Shown here: piece by piece, positions 11,801 through 24,429 of the stretch | How the letters are laid out: each line of letters opens with the position of its first letter | Position numbering within the stretch: position 1 is the stretch's first letter | Origin: Lineus longissimus | Taxonomy: Eukaryota; Nemertea; Pilidiophora; Heteronemertea; Lineidae | Assembly (NCBI RefSeq): GCF_910592395.1 | Contig: NC_088326.1 | Span: 6,207,001-6,267,000, forward strand | Length of the DNA stretch: 60,000 nucleotides | Direction of reading: 5' to 3' | Notes under the pieces: model-generated | The model's input: only the letters and a program-made list of their open reading frames with translations | What the model was told of the DNA's origin: nothing | Database searches by the model: none | Made by a program: the position numbers and the translations under genes

Positions 11801-14800
11801 GTTCAAAGGTGCCAAATATAAGGCCATGGATTCGATAATCTGCCAATTGTCCACTTTGAGGGGGGTTATTTTTCAGATGATATATATTTGGCCAAAATAA
11901 CCAAGACAAATAAATCTTGCAAACAGCAAAAGTCAAGTACCATCACTATCAGAAAAAAGTAATGAAATACAAACTAAAATCAAAACACAACTTTTCCCTT
12001 TCACCAGCACAAACAACAAAAAATAAGCTGAAGTTCTCATACCTGTATTATTGAGAAGAGCGTTGATCGTTGTAGTGGGTGGAAGTCAGTCTCTTCACAG
12101 TAGGCCTGATACAGTTGGACCACTCTTGACACAATTGTTGTTCGCACTATGTTTGGGATCTCAATCTTTTCTCCATTGCTCAACTTCATGGTTCGGGTAC
12201 CATAGGCCACATCCTGGACAAATTCTGGCCTAGATATGAAGTCCAGAAAGTGATCCACCTTGACGTTGTCCAAGCGAGATCGGGTGATTGGCTCAAGTGG
12301 AACTGGCTGAGCTTGACCAACATCTCTGGCATGCTTGCGAGCTTGGTCTATCCTGTAGACAGTCAAGCCAGGAATCAAATCCTGCAAAAGAATATGGACT
12401 ATTCAGATTTTGGAGTCAGCCAATTTTGTCGCTACCTAAAATATCACACTATAGTAAAATCAACCATGTCAGTACAAGAGACAAGGGCTGATTCAACACC
12501 ATTTTGTCCGTCTCACCCTCAATGGTGTGTCAGATTGTGAAAGGGACAAGGGACCTCAATCTATGTATATCAGATATTTCATGTTTGGCATACCGGTACC
12601 AGAAGTCTGTGACTATGTAGACTTGGAAGGTAATTTTGCATCTGGCATAATCAGTCATGCTCATACTTCAGGTAAAATCTTTGAGAGAGGGCCTCTCTGA
12701 ACTGACGTAGGAGTGAAATGTACTTGTCCTCAAAAAGGTTTGACACTGAAAATGAAATGAACTCACCAGTAACTGTGATTTGGTTCGATTCACCGCAAGA
12801 ATTGAGAGGATCTGTCTTTTTGTAAACCAAGTGTTTGCCTCGTCATAACACTTTATAACAGTTGCAGCCAACGAGTCGTCAATGTTTGAAGGTACAGGCT
12901 GAACTAATGCCATGAGTTCATCTTCTTGTCCTGGGGCAAGCAGATGGAGAACAAGGCCAAAAGCTTCCTTGGCTTTTGATTTGTAGTATCTGATTGTCCT
13001 TTGAGAAGCTTCGTCAATTGCAGTTTGGAGCTGGCCTTCTACTGGTGCACATCCTCCCTGCTGCAGAAACCTATTCAGCGTGGCAAGCTCAAAATTCTTT
13101 GGCGCTGGGGTTGGGGCCCACGTGATGTCTAGTATATCACGAGCATCATTATTCCCACTCGTGGTCTCTGTGCTAGGGGTCGAGCCACCATTCCCTGGTA
13201 AAAAGTGGCGACCCTGAAAAAAACAGATAATACATTTTATAAGATAATATTTTTTGGAAAGGCCGCTGTATAGAGGGTGGCCTCTCTGCAAAGAGACAAC
13301 ATAGGTCTTCAAATGGCAATCATGCACTATGAAGTTCTCATTAACAGAGCTTCTGATACTGTTCATTTACCAATTACGTAAAAAGTGACACACCTCATCT
13401 CGTAAAGTGGTCACGAAACTTTAGAAGCAGAAAGGATAATTTTACCACCCTATCAGACTGTGCTCTCAGTAGTTCATATCTCACCTTGATAAGCAAATCT
13501 GTTTCAGAGGAAGATCCATCACCTTCACCACCACTTGCTGATTGAATCTTCATTGGATACTGAACATCTCCAACTCCTCCCTGAAAATATCAGCATAGTA
13601 TTTGGCAAGTATGTGTATGATATATAACAAACTCAGAAATGCAGCGCCTCTCGCGGACAAAGATAGAACAAATCGACATTTTTTGCACCGGTTTTCGCTG
13701 CTCTTGCGTACCAGCATCATCTTTTGTTGATTTTCGCTTTTCGTTCGGCTGGCTGTGAGTATTGGGATGTGTACCGAACCAATTTTCAGTTTCAGGACAC
13801 CCTGTATAGTACTTGGTGGTCTAGTCAAATCAGCTCGAAATGCTTGCAATAAAAAACTTCATTAACCATGCGATGACTGAACACTTACCTCATGGCCTAC
13901 ATTTACATGTATATCTGACTTGAGAGATTGCCCTTCTGTCCCGTCTGCTGGGTTTTCTAAGGCGTCGGCTGGTTGAACAGAGGAAGAGGCAACAGCAGAC
14001 TGAAAAAAGATATTGATGGAGAATCAGGTTTGGCTTAGAATCCCTCATTGCCAAGGAGATGGGAGCCAGAATGGCATCAAGGTTTTCAGCTTAGTCCCTC
14101 CTCTCTCATCAGTGACCTTCTTACATGTAAGTCAGTCGCTGCAGGCAGAATTAAAAAGAGGTTGAATAGCGCCTCCAGAAGCAAGCAACAGCGCCACCCG
14201 TAGCAGAAATAAGAACTGCTTAGTGACGTCATGGTTTCCATATACGGCATCTCATTTGCATATTTTTACAACCTTATTTACTACGAGTTATAAATATGCC
14301 AGTAGGCCAGTGTTCTAGTAAATGAAGTTAGCAATGATAGCGAAAGAATGTTAGTGTATGTTACGCAGTCAATAGCGATAGTAGTGAGTTGGAGAGAGGA
14401 GAAAATGGAAAATGGAGAGAATAGTAGTATGGATTTCGAGTCCCAAGGAGAAACTTTGCAAAGTTTTCATCAAACTGATAATCATATTCCTTCCTTCTCG
14501 GTCTCCAACAATTAAAAGTTGCTGCAGTCAACCTGATGCGTTTATCCGCGAGCGAATCGACGAGACGAAGCATTTTTCAAGCATCCGAATGGTACCTTAC
14601 AGATCCGCAAGGGGCGCGTTACCGAAAATGTTGCAAAAATCAATAATGTGATCGTAAATATTGTCATATTTTTCAAAATGAGAGTATGTAAATGATACGC
14701 AGACGGTAAACCAATGAAAGGCCAGTATCTATTGAACCTTACAAGTGATTTGGGGGCCTTGAAACTCCTTATATTTATCAATGAAACCTTATTCCCGCCT

Positions 14801-15773
14801 AAGGTTTTGACCGGGCCGTCCAAAACTCCCCATTTTTTGGCGGGCCATTCCCTTTAACCAATATTCACTTTGGCTTGCCCCGAATCTTCTCCCCTTTTTT
14901 TCATTCAACTCACCTCTGTATCCATGGGTGCTGGTTCTACTTCTGGTTCTACATTTGCCACAGATACTCGATGTTTAGCCTCACATCCTTTACACAGAGC
15001 TGAAAAGGCACCAGATTATGGGGGTAATGATAATATGATGTGCAATATAATAGTGTGAGGACATGATGATGGTGATAAGACTTGTTTTGATAATGCGACC
15101 GGCCATGCTGATTTTGTACGGCAGTGAAGCATCACCTCCAGTGGCACTGGCAGGGAATCATAACTGGGACTTCCTGATCATCAAGCCAAGGCTCCAATCA
15201 ACTTTCTAGGAAGAAAACAAGTGAAGTGGTAAATCGTTATCACTCAGTTGGTTTTGCACCAAAGTTAGGTTTAGTCAGAGTGGGTATCATTACAGGCCTA
15301 CTGCTTCTTTTCTACTTCAGTGATTTTGAGACTGATCCCTTACCTGAGCCAACTGGGACAAAAACTCCCCACTTGATGTATATTTCCCGAGACATCACTC
15401 GATGAACTGAACCACCATCTTTTCTGGGTTTCCGACTTGTTTTAGAGGGTTGATGAAGTGGGTGCTGGCATCTCCTTTGCTGATTCCATGATAAACTCAA
15501 CTTGTATCGGTGGTTCGGGCATATTGTGGTGTCCAGAACTGGAGAACTCATATCAAACACGCCAGCACGAAGTGTTATGAGCTCCCATTCACTTTTGACT
15601 CGACTGGCTTTTCTGGAGGACATCCAACGCATCAAATGGGAGTGCACGTCCTTCTTACATCGTTTCAAGGGGATCACACTCTTGTCATTGGGGTATGAAG
15701 CGTCAGTACCACACTCGATATCCTTGGATATGACAGCAAATCCACATTTCAACTGTGATTTTTCAAACTCCAT
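8863..15773 (-). CDS. Intact ten-exon gene for a 1122-aa transposase-like zinc-binding protein (unnamed family)
   Basis: Exons, minus strand: 15773-15344, 14999-14914, 13999-13889, 13580-13485, 13213-12767, 12381-12043, 11641-11530, 11307-11055, 10684-10405, 10077-8863. All nine introns (222-914 bp) are GT-AG, and phases 1,0,0,0,0,0,1,2,0 join without a stop: 3369 bases. The start is the first in-frame ATG after an upstream stop. Residues 85-149 hold C-x2-H, C102, H107 and C-x2-C, a probable zinc site. Residues 568-602 are Cys/His-rich. D678 (MDWAMKFLP), D762 (LRSDNAGCYHN) and E794 (FSEAQAGKDICDR) are placed like an RNase H-fold/DDE triad. A C2H2 finger spans 935-959, and 1023-1075 ends DWLTSHQVMGYFSRL, helix-turn-helix-like. 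I recall similar uncharacterised proteins in cnidarians, molluscs and fish. Probably nuclear DNA-binding; transposase activity is inferred. No terminal repeats were found, so a host or domesticated gene remains possible. Confidence 0.85.
14620..14835. repeat. Interspersed repeat, copy 2, inside intron 2
   Basis: Direct match to 7935-8057 plus 8582-8690, joined without the MITE. It therefore shows the empty target site for the 8062-8577 insertion. It lies between exons 2 and 3 of the ten-exon gene and accounts for that intron being the longest (914 bp). Confidence 0.75.
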
Positions 15774-17170
15774 TTTCAATAGACTATCACACAATGTACA
15801 CGTGCATGTACACAATGCATTGTAACTGTAACTGTTGTTGTTGTTGTCGTTGCTGGTGTTCGTTTCCGCCTAGACCGCTAAGCCTCCACAGGGGTAATAA
15901 AGGCCTCTAGGTTGTTTGAGGGAGTGTGTGGGAGGGGCAAGGGAGAGGGGGGTTCACTAACATCTAAAAATGTAATTTTATTTGGAAAGCATGTGTATTT
16001 CGTCAGTTATCTGAGGGAATGGGCAAAAAATGGGCACCAGTGAGAAGGGCGCGACTCGACCCCCCTCACCGGAAAACCGTAAGGGCGGCCGGATTTTTTT
16101 CTTTTGCAAATTAAAAAACAGCATTCTGACTTCCTTACCTGGAAGTGGCATCACCTAAAAAACTGCAGTGTTGAAGCTAAAGGAGAGTTAAAATTGCCTT
16201 TTTACTGAAATTTGAGATTGCATTGTTTTTGGGACGTACTGTACCTGTCATTAAAATGTACCTGGGGCAAAACAAAAGGCATGAAAAGGTAGCTCAGATC
16301 ATGTACTTTCAATTTCAATAGGCGGTGTTTAGTGATAATTCTGTTTGATGCACGAAAATTGACAAAAGACTTAGCCTATTTTGAGGGATAATGCATGTTT
16401 TTTTAAAAGGAAAATGAGTAGGAAATGGTTAACAGCCGTACCCCAAAACTGTGGGGTTATTTTCGAAACCAATCCACCAGCCTTCATAGTACCCTAGGAT
16501 AGGTCTGTGGTAGAAATTACAACTAGATCTGTTGACCCCCCACCTTGCCACCATTTGCATGATCCTGCATGGTGGTATCATGGACTGACACTTAAGGCGG
16601 ACATGCAAATGAAATTCTTTGATCTGTCCTGAAGTATGTGTCGGGGGGATAAAATCCCCCCGAACCCCCCCTAAAATTGTTGGGATTATTAGGCCACGGC
16701 CGATGTGGAAATGGTTCCGCTGGTGTATATATTGGAAAAAAAAGTCAATAACAATAATTTTTTCTCGCTAATTTGCACGCGCAGTGGGCAGTCAAGTGCA
16801 TGTTAGATGGCACGAAAAGCGTATTTGCATTATTTGGATCATATTGTATTGTTGATTTAGTGTGATTTCGAGAAAACACTGAAGAAACACGTGTTGGCAA
16901 CAGTTACCAGGCGAGCGCGCGCGTGTGTGGAATAAACTATATGTCACGTGACCTCGGCAAAATTGAAACAAAACGTCAGCATTTTTGTGAGTAATGCGTG
17001 ATTTAACGGCAGTTTTTCTAATTAGAATACAAATAAATGTTTCCTGATTTTTTAGGCATGTGTCGGGGGGGGGGGAAAGGCCCCCCGAACCCCCCTAAAA
17101 TTGAAATTAATTCTTGAAAATTGAAAATCAGCCAATGGGCGCGTGACCCACCGACCCACTGGAGTGACGC
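15774..17170. other. No gene seen; upstream flank of the ten-exon gene and GC-hairpin repeats
   Basis: The upstream flank holds a TTG trinucleotide run at about 15830-15850 and no obvious TATA box. Positions 16524-16600 are an inverted match to 5556-5622. GC hairpins of the GTCGGGGG...CCCCCGAACCCCCC type lie at about 16640-16680 and 17062-17100, both followed by CTAAAATTG. Confidence 0.55.
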
Positions 17171-17271
17171 ACAGACACATAAAAACTACCCCGCAGATTT
17201 TTTGACCAAAAATTTTTGTTTCAAGCTATACAGAGAATTTCTAATGGAAATGCACTAATTCCTTCACGCAT

Positions 17272-17835
17272 GTATCTTAAGAGCCCCCCTGAGAAGGGGG
17301 GCTTAATATGTAAAGTCAAGGACTTAGTGAGCCCCCCTTTAGGTCGGGGGAGCTCCCCCGAACCCCCCTACGAGCATATGTTAAGTGCAAGCTCTAACAA
17401 CTACAGCTGTTACAATGGGGGGGGGGGGGACCCCCCAAACCCCCCTCCGTCGACATAGGTTTTTACCAGTGCGTTGGGGGGAAGCTCCCCCCAAACCCCC
17501 CCCCCCCCCCGGTGGACAGTCAACTAGCCCTTCTGTGTCATACTGCTGGAGGGGGGGTGCGATGGGACCATCCATATAGTTCCTTCCGACACATTTTTGT
17601 TTTGGTAATGTAATACATTGTGATTGACCTTATTCACGGGAATCGGGCGTTTCCAGTGATATACGACACAAATGGGTTGTCCTCATGCATTCACTTTCGA
17701 AACGCATTTTAAAATAGATGTTACGTCCTGTTAATGGGGCACGTCATCATCGCGTACATTTGGGAAAAACTCCCTAACGAGACCGGAGCAGAAGGCTGAA
17801 AGTAGTTTAATTATTGGCCGCTAGGGTGCAGTATG
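17272..17835. repeat. GC-hairpin repeat block, related to 5173-5440
   Basis: Begins with a hairpin AGCCCCCC...GGGGGGCT (about 17281-17302). The near-exact 70-bp match to 5173-5243 follows, then two more G-run/C-run hairpins with poly-G and poly-C runs (about 17417-17512), then the second matching block (17778-17835). The first hairpin recurs at 18370-18401 after the same TGTATCTTAAGAGCCCC lead-in. Confidence 0.65.
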
Positions 17836-19260
17836 TCGCTCACCCGAATTTTTCAGGCAACTTTTGCTAAATAGAGCTAGTTCTAGTTTTCGATTCATTT
17901 TGATACTTCAGATTTGGGCAGTAGACCAATATAACTTAGTCGTCAGTGTGGTTTTAAGCTGGAAAAACGTATTTGTTTTTCTTAAAGTGCCTTTTTTGGA
18001 CGGGTGTGTGCGATTGTTTTGTTTTTATGTCACGTGACCTCGACCATGTCGACACAAAATTGAAATAAACCACCCTTTTCTGTCATTATTTAGGACGGAT
18101 ATTTCTCTAATAAAAATATTAATATTAATATAATTGGCCAATTTCTTAGGCATATGATGTAGCGAATTCCCATGAAGATTTAAATTAATTTAAATTTAAT
18201 TTAAATTAATTTCAACCAATGGGATAGCAACCACCACCGGAAGATCGCGGAGAAATCGGTAAACTCAACGGAGTTAATTCAGAAAAAATACCAAAAAAAA
18301 TTGTTTGTAGGATATACAATAGTTACTCTCTTTATTTCTCATCATTCATTTACATTATGTACTCCCGCACACACGTGTATCTTAAGAGCCCCTCCTAAGA
18401 GGGGGGCTTACTAGGTACACAGTATACATCTATCATCCAATCAGATGGCGGAAAAATGAAAAGTCATCAACTACATTATCATATTCATTCAACCAAAACA
18501 ATGGGTGAATGTGAGCGTGACAAATCACGCATACAATGCAATTGTCCATGTGACAACACAGATTTAAGTGACTTTTCAAGGCTGAAGGTTTGTATTCTTG
18601 CAGTGATATTCGAACAGATATCGAATGCTATGTAACTCAGCCCTACATTAGTAGGCCTAATGCCTGTCAGACTATATTAGTGTAATCATGTACATATAGC
18701 ATATATACAGGGTGTCCCAAAAATTTTGCATTACAATACAATACAGATAACTTTATCCAACTTTATCATCGGTAAGAGTGCTTTGACTACCACTTGTGAT
18801 TGTGTTCATATCCTGATTGTATCTATCGTCCACTGGTCCATAGGCATAGTATATAGCTAGGCCCTATAGCAATGTATAGGCTTTATATTGTTTCCTCACA
18901 AAAACTTTCCAGTGTCCTCCCTTTAAACATGTTCAAAGCAGCGTGAATGCCCTTGTGTTATTCATCTGATTGCAACATACGTGGAAGTCTTAATTATAGA
19001 TACGCACGTGGCTACGTAAACATGGTGACGGTCTCTGATTGGATGATAGATGTACACTGTGTACCAAGTATCCTGGGGAAAAAATTTCGCTGCCCGTTTT
19101 TTGCTTCATTAGGTCTCGCTAGGGAGTTTTTCCAAAATTTGTACGCGATGATGACGTGCCCGATTAACAGGACGTTACATATATTTTAAAATGCGTTTCC
19201 AAAGTGAATGCATGAGGACATCCCATTTGTGTCGTATATCACTGGAAACGCCCGATTCCC
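17638..19260. mobile_element. Candidate 1.6-kb non-autonomous element with long inverted arms
   Basis: The arm 17638-17788 and the reverse complement of 19260-19110 agree over about 150 bp at roughly 90% identity (both start GGGAATCGGGCGTTTCCAGT). A second, inner inverted pair is at 18413-18446 and 19033-19067 (ACATCTATCATCCAATCAGA). No transposase frame lies between the arms. No target duplication was found outside them, so two opposed copies of one repeat are an alternative reading. Confidence 0.5.
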
Positions 19261-21069
19261 TGATTCTGCAGGATGTTAAATCGGGCATTTTATTTCGTTA
19301 AATAAATCATAAGCGTCGCATTTGCTCCTAGCTTTGTTCACCATCCCAAATGGCAATATTACATATTGGGCCGAACAATCACGAAAACCCCAAATATTAT
19401 ACATTTCTTCCTGAATAATTCTTACAGTGACCATTCTCCCATGAAAGACAGTTGCTTACGCTAGACAAAAATCAAAAAAAAATCGAGGGTCAACCATTGA
19501 ACTTTTGAGATATGTTGAATTTTGCACAAATCAGCGAAAAACGCACCAACTGGCACTGGACGGCATTTCAACATGGAGCCGACGCACATCCCGATTTCAG
19601 TATACACATACGTCGGCAACAAGAGTAAATGCATAGTTTCTTGTTAGCAGCCTATTAAGTAGCGCCCTAGCTTTCAGAAACTCAAAAATAACATGTCTTT
19701 GCAAAAAAAACAACTGCTGAATCAACACTTACATACTGTGAGGACAGAGAAATCAATGATTTTAGGAACTACGTTTAGGGCTTGGCCGCGCATGAATACA
19801 GAAAAAGTCCCTTATGAGACCTTAATTCGGGATTATATCCATTTTAAGCATCTTTTGGATATTATTACTAAAGTCTCAAAAATCAAAACACATATGTCGG
19901 GGGTAAACCGCCCGAACCCCCTCCCCTGAAATTGAAGTTTGATTATAAAACAGTGTGAATATTCATGTGGTTCTCTCTCGGAGCTCAGAATAGTCGAGTT
20001 GCTTCAGTCGCGCGTTTATCTCTTTTGGCGGCCATTTTTTAGTCAAATTTAAGCCATTTCAATCGAATCCATGGACTTGAGAAACATTGTTCACATTGGA
20101 TACGTATGCACGTTAACCATAGTAGCGCTTCGTAGAAAAGCCAAAGCTTTACTGCTGCGCGCTTATAATCCCATAAAAGATCAATGCTATTGTTGGTGGG
20201 TGTTTTTCTATACTTGGATTTCAAATAATTAGCATTATTGCTACATCTCAGGCTCTCAGATGGCATGGACAGCAAATTAAGGGAAGAATGCATCACAAAC
20301 TATGTTGTGGCCTGAAGCCTCCCTGCCGAGCAGAACACTCCAATAGACCAAATAAGGGACAAACTCGTCACATACTATTCAACACTAATCTTACTTTCAA
20401 ATTACAAGACTCACCAAAACATTGATTACGGTACTTAATAATAGCATTTTAAAAAATTTTAACATTGTAATAATGATTATCACAGGTATGATCATTATGG
20501 TGGGTGAAGTAGAATTCTGATAACAGCAAGTCTATGCCAGAGATGTCTGCAAGTTTACGGCTATTTGACCTCTGTGACCTTGAAAATTAGGTCAAATCAA
20601 CAACTGGAATACATACTATGAAGTGTGTCCTTGTTACATGCAGCAGTACTGATAATAAAAGCCTCTCTGGAGACGGTTTACTCGATAGTGCGGTATCTAG
20701 ATAATGCAGAACGGCAGAATCAACCTCGTCACTGAATAATGATAAGGTAAAATACATGATCAAGAGAGCTCATCTCGTCGTGCTGTATACTAGGAACGAG
20801 GTTGGACAAGTGGGGCGCAGGAGCATGTATTTTACGGTACCACACATGGGCGTTGTTAAAAAATCAGCGATGGCCTGACATTCAGTCCCAAACCTGTGGT
20901 GTGCGTGTGTGTAAGAGTCGTCTAAATTGTCTCTTTGGCCACACTGCCAGCATTCCTTTCTCCGCTGTGTCAAGAGTTGTGCCCTGAATAATCGCCTGCT
21001 TCTGATCCTTCAGCATTTTATGATAATCTAAACCAAGATCAAATACATAACAGTGGAGAGTCGAGAGAG
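19261..21069. other. No gene seen
   Basis: One GC-hairpin remnant (GTCGGGGGTAAACCGCCCGAACCCCC, about 19896-19922). Frames at 19693-19929 and 20039-20296 show no domain. The rest is AT-rich unassigned sequence. Confidence 0.5.
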
Positions 21070-21232
21070 GTGAAGAAGGGTGAGGAAGAGGAGAGAGTGG
21101 AGGAGGAGGGGGGGGGGGGGGGTTATAAGGGAGGGAGAGAGGAGAGTGGATGCGAAGGGGAGGAAGAGGAGAGAGTGGAGGAGGAGGGGAGGATGGGTGA
21201 GGATGAAGATGGGGAAGGTAGAGTGGAGGAGA
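21070..21232. repeat. Homopurine GA-rich tract with internal direct repeats
   Basis: Almost uninterrupted purines on the plus strand, with GAAGAGGAGAGAGTGGAGGA repeated at about 21085 and 21167 and a poly-G run at about 21108-21122. It is simple-sequence DNA that could form a triplex. The proline/serine-rich frames opposite it are a by-product of composition. Confidence 0.8.
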
Positions 21233-23844
21233 CACCATGGGGCCAAACCTCCGATCCGAGACATCACGGCACCCTACCTCCTATCTGAGACACCATGGCA
21301 CTCAACCTCCGATCTCAGACACCATGGAACCTAAACCTCTCTAACAATCTGAAAAATCGAACCCATGTCCAGAGCACTACACAACCGCATTGTAGAGAAA
21401 ATTTCATGAATTGAACACATGACCAAATCACTATGCCACCTCCATTAAAGAACAAATCTCCAAAATCGAACCCATGACCAAAGCACTACAACACCCCAAT
21501 GAGCATAGAATATCTCAAGAAGGGTGCTCGTTGCAGAGGTATCTGACATCGATGGTGTGTCAGCTCGGAGGTAGAGTGTTTGACCCATCTCCTCGATGTG
21601 TGGTTTTCACAAATCTTCCACGGTAGCTGCGGAATTGGTTTGTGCAGTTTATTCAAAGAGAAACTCCACCTAAATTATTATTGAACTCTGGACCGGACTG
21701 AATACAATACACTGCAGATGCAGGCAAGTGTATGAACCAGGGGTGGCAGCGTAAAGAAATATTGAAAACAAAGGTCAAAATAATATTACCTCTTTCAAAC
21801 GATTTTACGTACATCTATATCATAATACTATAAGGCGGCTCGCTAAAGTGCCATTTGGGGGTCGTGTTTCGTCTGGAAATTTTGCACGTTTGCAGGTGAT
21901 ATGTTATCCTGATGCAACGTCATGTTTATTTTCGGAAATTTACTTCAGCGGAGCAGTAATGAGGGATTTTTAATCGGACACGGTCAATTCTCCTTACAAC
22001 TCACGGAAGCCAAGCCATTGCTGTTTAGTTATGCAGGGGATTAATGAATCACCTGCACTCCCACCCCACAGGGTGACTAACACTACCTGTTGAACGGCTG
22101 GCTGTAGGGGGGTGATTGGAACAGCCTGTACACGTGTTGACCTGCTGAACCAAGGTTAATGTTATTTTTCAATCCACGATTGTAGGCCTAGGTCACCTGA
22201 TCTTCGAGATTTCGCGGGGAAAGAAATTGTAAACAAACGTATGTGTGCAGTTCAAATGTAAACAAAAATGTATTTTTGGTATTTTCGGTTGCTGGACTTG
22301 GGTTTTCCCGCAGTAAGGAGCTGGGGTCAAATTGGTGGTCTATTGTTTATGGGTACTGTGTTAGCCAGAGCTAACTCGTGATAATGAAGGTTACCATGGT
22401 ATGTTTATGAGCTCACCACAGCTCTCAATACTTGATCTGAAGAGGCGCGCTGAACCTGAAATGGCCTTATCAGGGAGCTGCTCACGGTGCTGAACTTCTA
22501 GCTTGCCTGTCGAGTAAGTGCCTTGCCCGAGACCTGGCTACATGTAGGAGGAGCACGCATTTTAAAGTTATAGTAGTGATAGTGCAATTGGTTCGAGCCA
22601 TTTGGAGGCCGACATGTGAAGGCCTATCTGCATGGGTACTCCTTCTCCGTATAAAAAGGCGCATATTGCTGACGAAGGAACGAGGCATTGCCTCATCATC
22701 TCTATCGGACCAACTGATATACTTTTATATGCACGCATACAGCACGCCACAGCTAGGTCCGAGTCTGTGGACAAATGGTTGGTTTAATTTGTCTCTTCGA
22801 TATGGCTCCTTTGATATTGCATTAGATGTTTATTGCAATTCAATCCATTCAAGGTATAGCCCATTTGAACCTGCCTGCGCCACGGGTACAATGCTAGTAG
22901 CTAAGATATTACCTGTTATGATGCTGTTGGTTTTTTGAATAATTTGAGATTATAAATGGAGAAATTTTGGGAAAAAGTTGGAGAGAAAAAGATTGAGATC
23001 TTCCATGTTGGCTTTCAGCTCACTGACTGGAGAGTTCCAATATGTTGGAACACACCAATAGGTGACAGCACCTTAGTTGACTTACATCGCCCCCCCCCCC
23101 CCCATTAGCCCTTAACACCGTTCAATAATCTGCCTGTCCCTTGCAGACCCCCAGATGCTGCGGAAACGTACGACACTAGCCCACCTTGGGTGGACCCAGC
23201 GATACCTAGGCAGTATTACGATTTCTGTATGATGAGAATGTCATCTGTTGTGCAATTGGCTGCTTTGGTTTCATAATTGGACACTTGTCAGTCTCATCTA
23301 AAATAACCCTGGTGGAAGGAAATTACCCCTAGAAGTCAGCGGGCATGAAGTATCTTACAAGTTCTCGTGAGGGCCACCATTCAACTTTACTCGTGTAAGC
23401 AGCCATGACGTTTACCGACGTTATGAAGACGTTCGCATTCTCGCTGATTTCAAATAAGTGAGACAGTTCAAAATCGGTTGTATGCCGTCACAGTTTTACA
23501 AGCCTTAATTAAGAAGAGCTGATTTGGTTCACTGAGCGCAGGCTTTGAACCATAGTAATACTTAAGATCATCTGCAGCTGCTGGCCTATGAATATCCAGG
23601 AGAAAAACGAATTTGCCTCGCGTTTCCATCCCGTATAGAAGTGTAAAGCTGTATCATCATCATTTATGAATTGCTCCAAACAAAACCAGCTCTTGTTGTC
23701 AGTCTGTGTCGCTTTTGTTTCCATATGAAGGGTGATAGTCTGTGTGAAGTAACCATGTCCTTACCTGTGATGGAAACAAATACATATTTTTTCAGTGATG
23801 AATACTGTAGGGACAGACACAAGATAGATTTTGAAAGAAAGTGG
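21233..23844. other. No gene seen
   Basis: Short near-repeats of GAGACACCATGGCAC at 21229-21330, a poly-C run at about 23090-23103, and otherwise unassigned sequence. Frames at 22576-22938 and 23509-23724 have no recognisable domain. Confidence 0.5.
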
Positions 23845-24429
23845 TGTATGCCGATGATTATGACCGAATAACATTACCATGTGGTTTACAGCTTGGCAAT
23901 GCATGGTATTTCACTCACCAACCTTACTGTCTGCATCTGTAACCATTAACACCTCTTCCTCTGCTCAAATCTGTGCAACTGCGTTGACAAATTACTCCTC
24001 CGCTTTCTTCAGCTTGACCTCGGCTTCCTTCGCACGAACCTGTGCTCTCTCCACTCTATGTGCTCCATGGGGGGTCACTTTGGTGTTCCATCGAAAAAGG
24101 TGGGGTATATCATCTTTAGTTAGCTTCTTCTTTAGTTAGCTTCTTGTATGCCGATGATTATGACCGAATAACATTACCATGTGGTTTACAGCTTGGCAAT
24201 GCATGGTATTTCACTCACCAACCTTACTGTCTGCATCTGTAACCATTAACACCTCTTCCTCTGCTCAAATCTGTGCAACTGCGTTGACAAATTACTCCTC
24301 CGCTTTCTTCAGCTTGACCTCGGCTTCCTTCGCACGAACCTGTGCTCTCTCCACTCTATGTGCTCCATGGGGGGTCACTTTGGTGTTCCATCGAAAAAGG
24401 TGGGGTATATCATCTTTAGTTAGCTTCTT
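23845..24429. repeat. Exact tandem duplication with a 300-bp period
   Basis: Positions 23845-24129 and 24145-24429 are identical base for base, separated by 15 bp that repeat the unit's end (TAGTTAGCTTCTT). The identical 84-86-aa open frames on the plus strand are a consequence. On the minus strand, a charged stretch (RVERAQVRAKEAEVKLKKAE) resembles coiled coil but ends at a stop in both copies. Either a very recent duplication or an assembly artefact. Confidence 0.9.

Noticed and set aside
20882-21267. Proline/serine/leucine-rich minus-strand frames
   Set aside because: They are the complement of the homopurine tract; open only because of composition.
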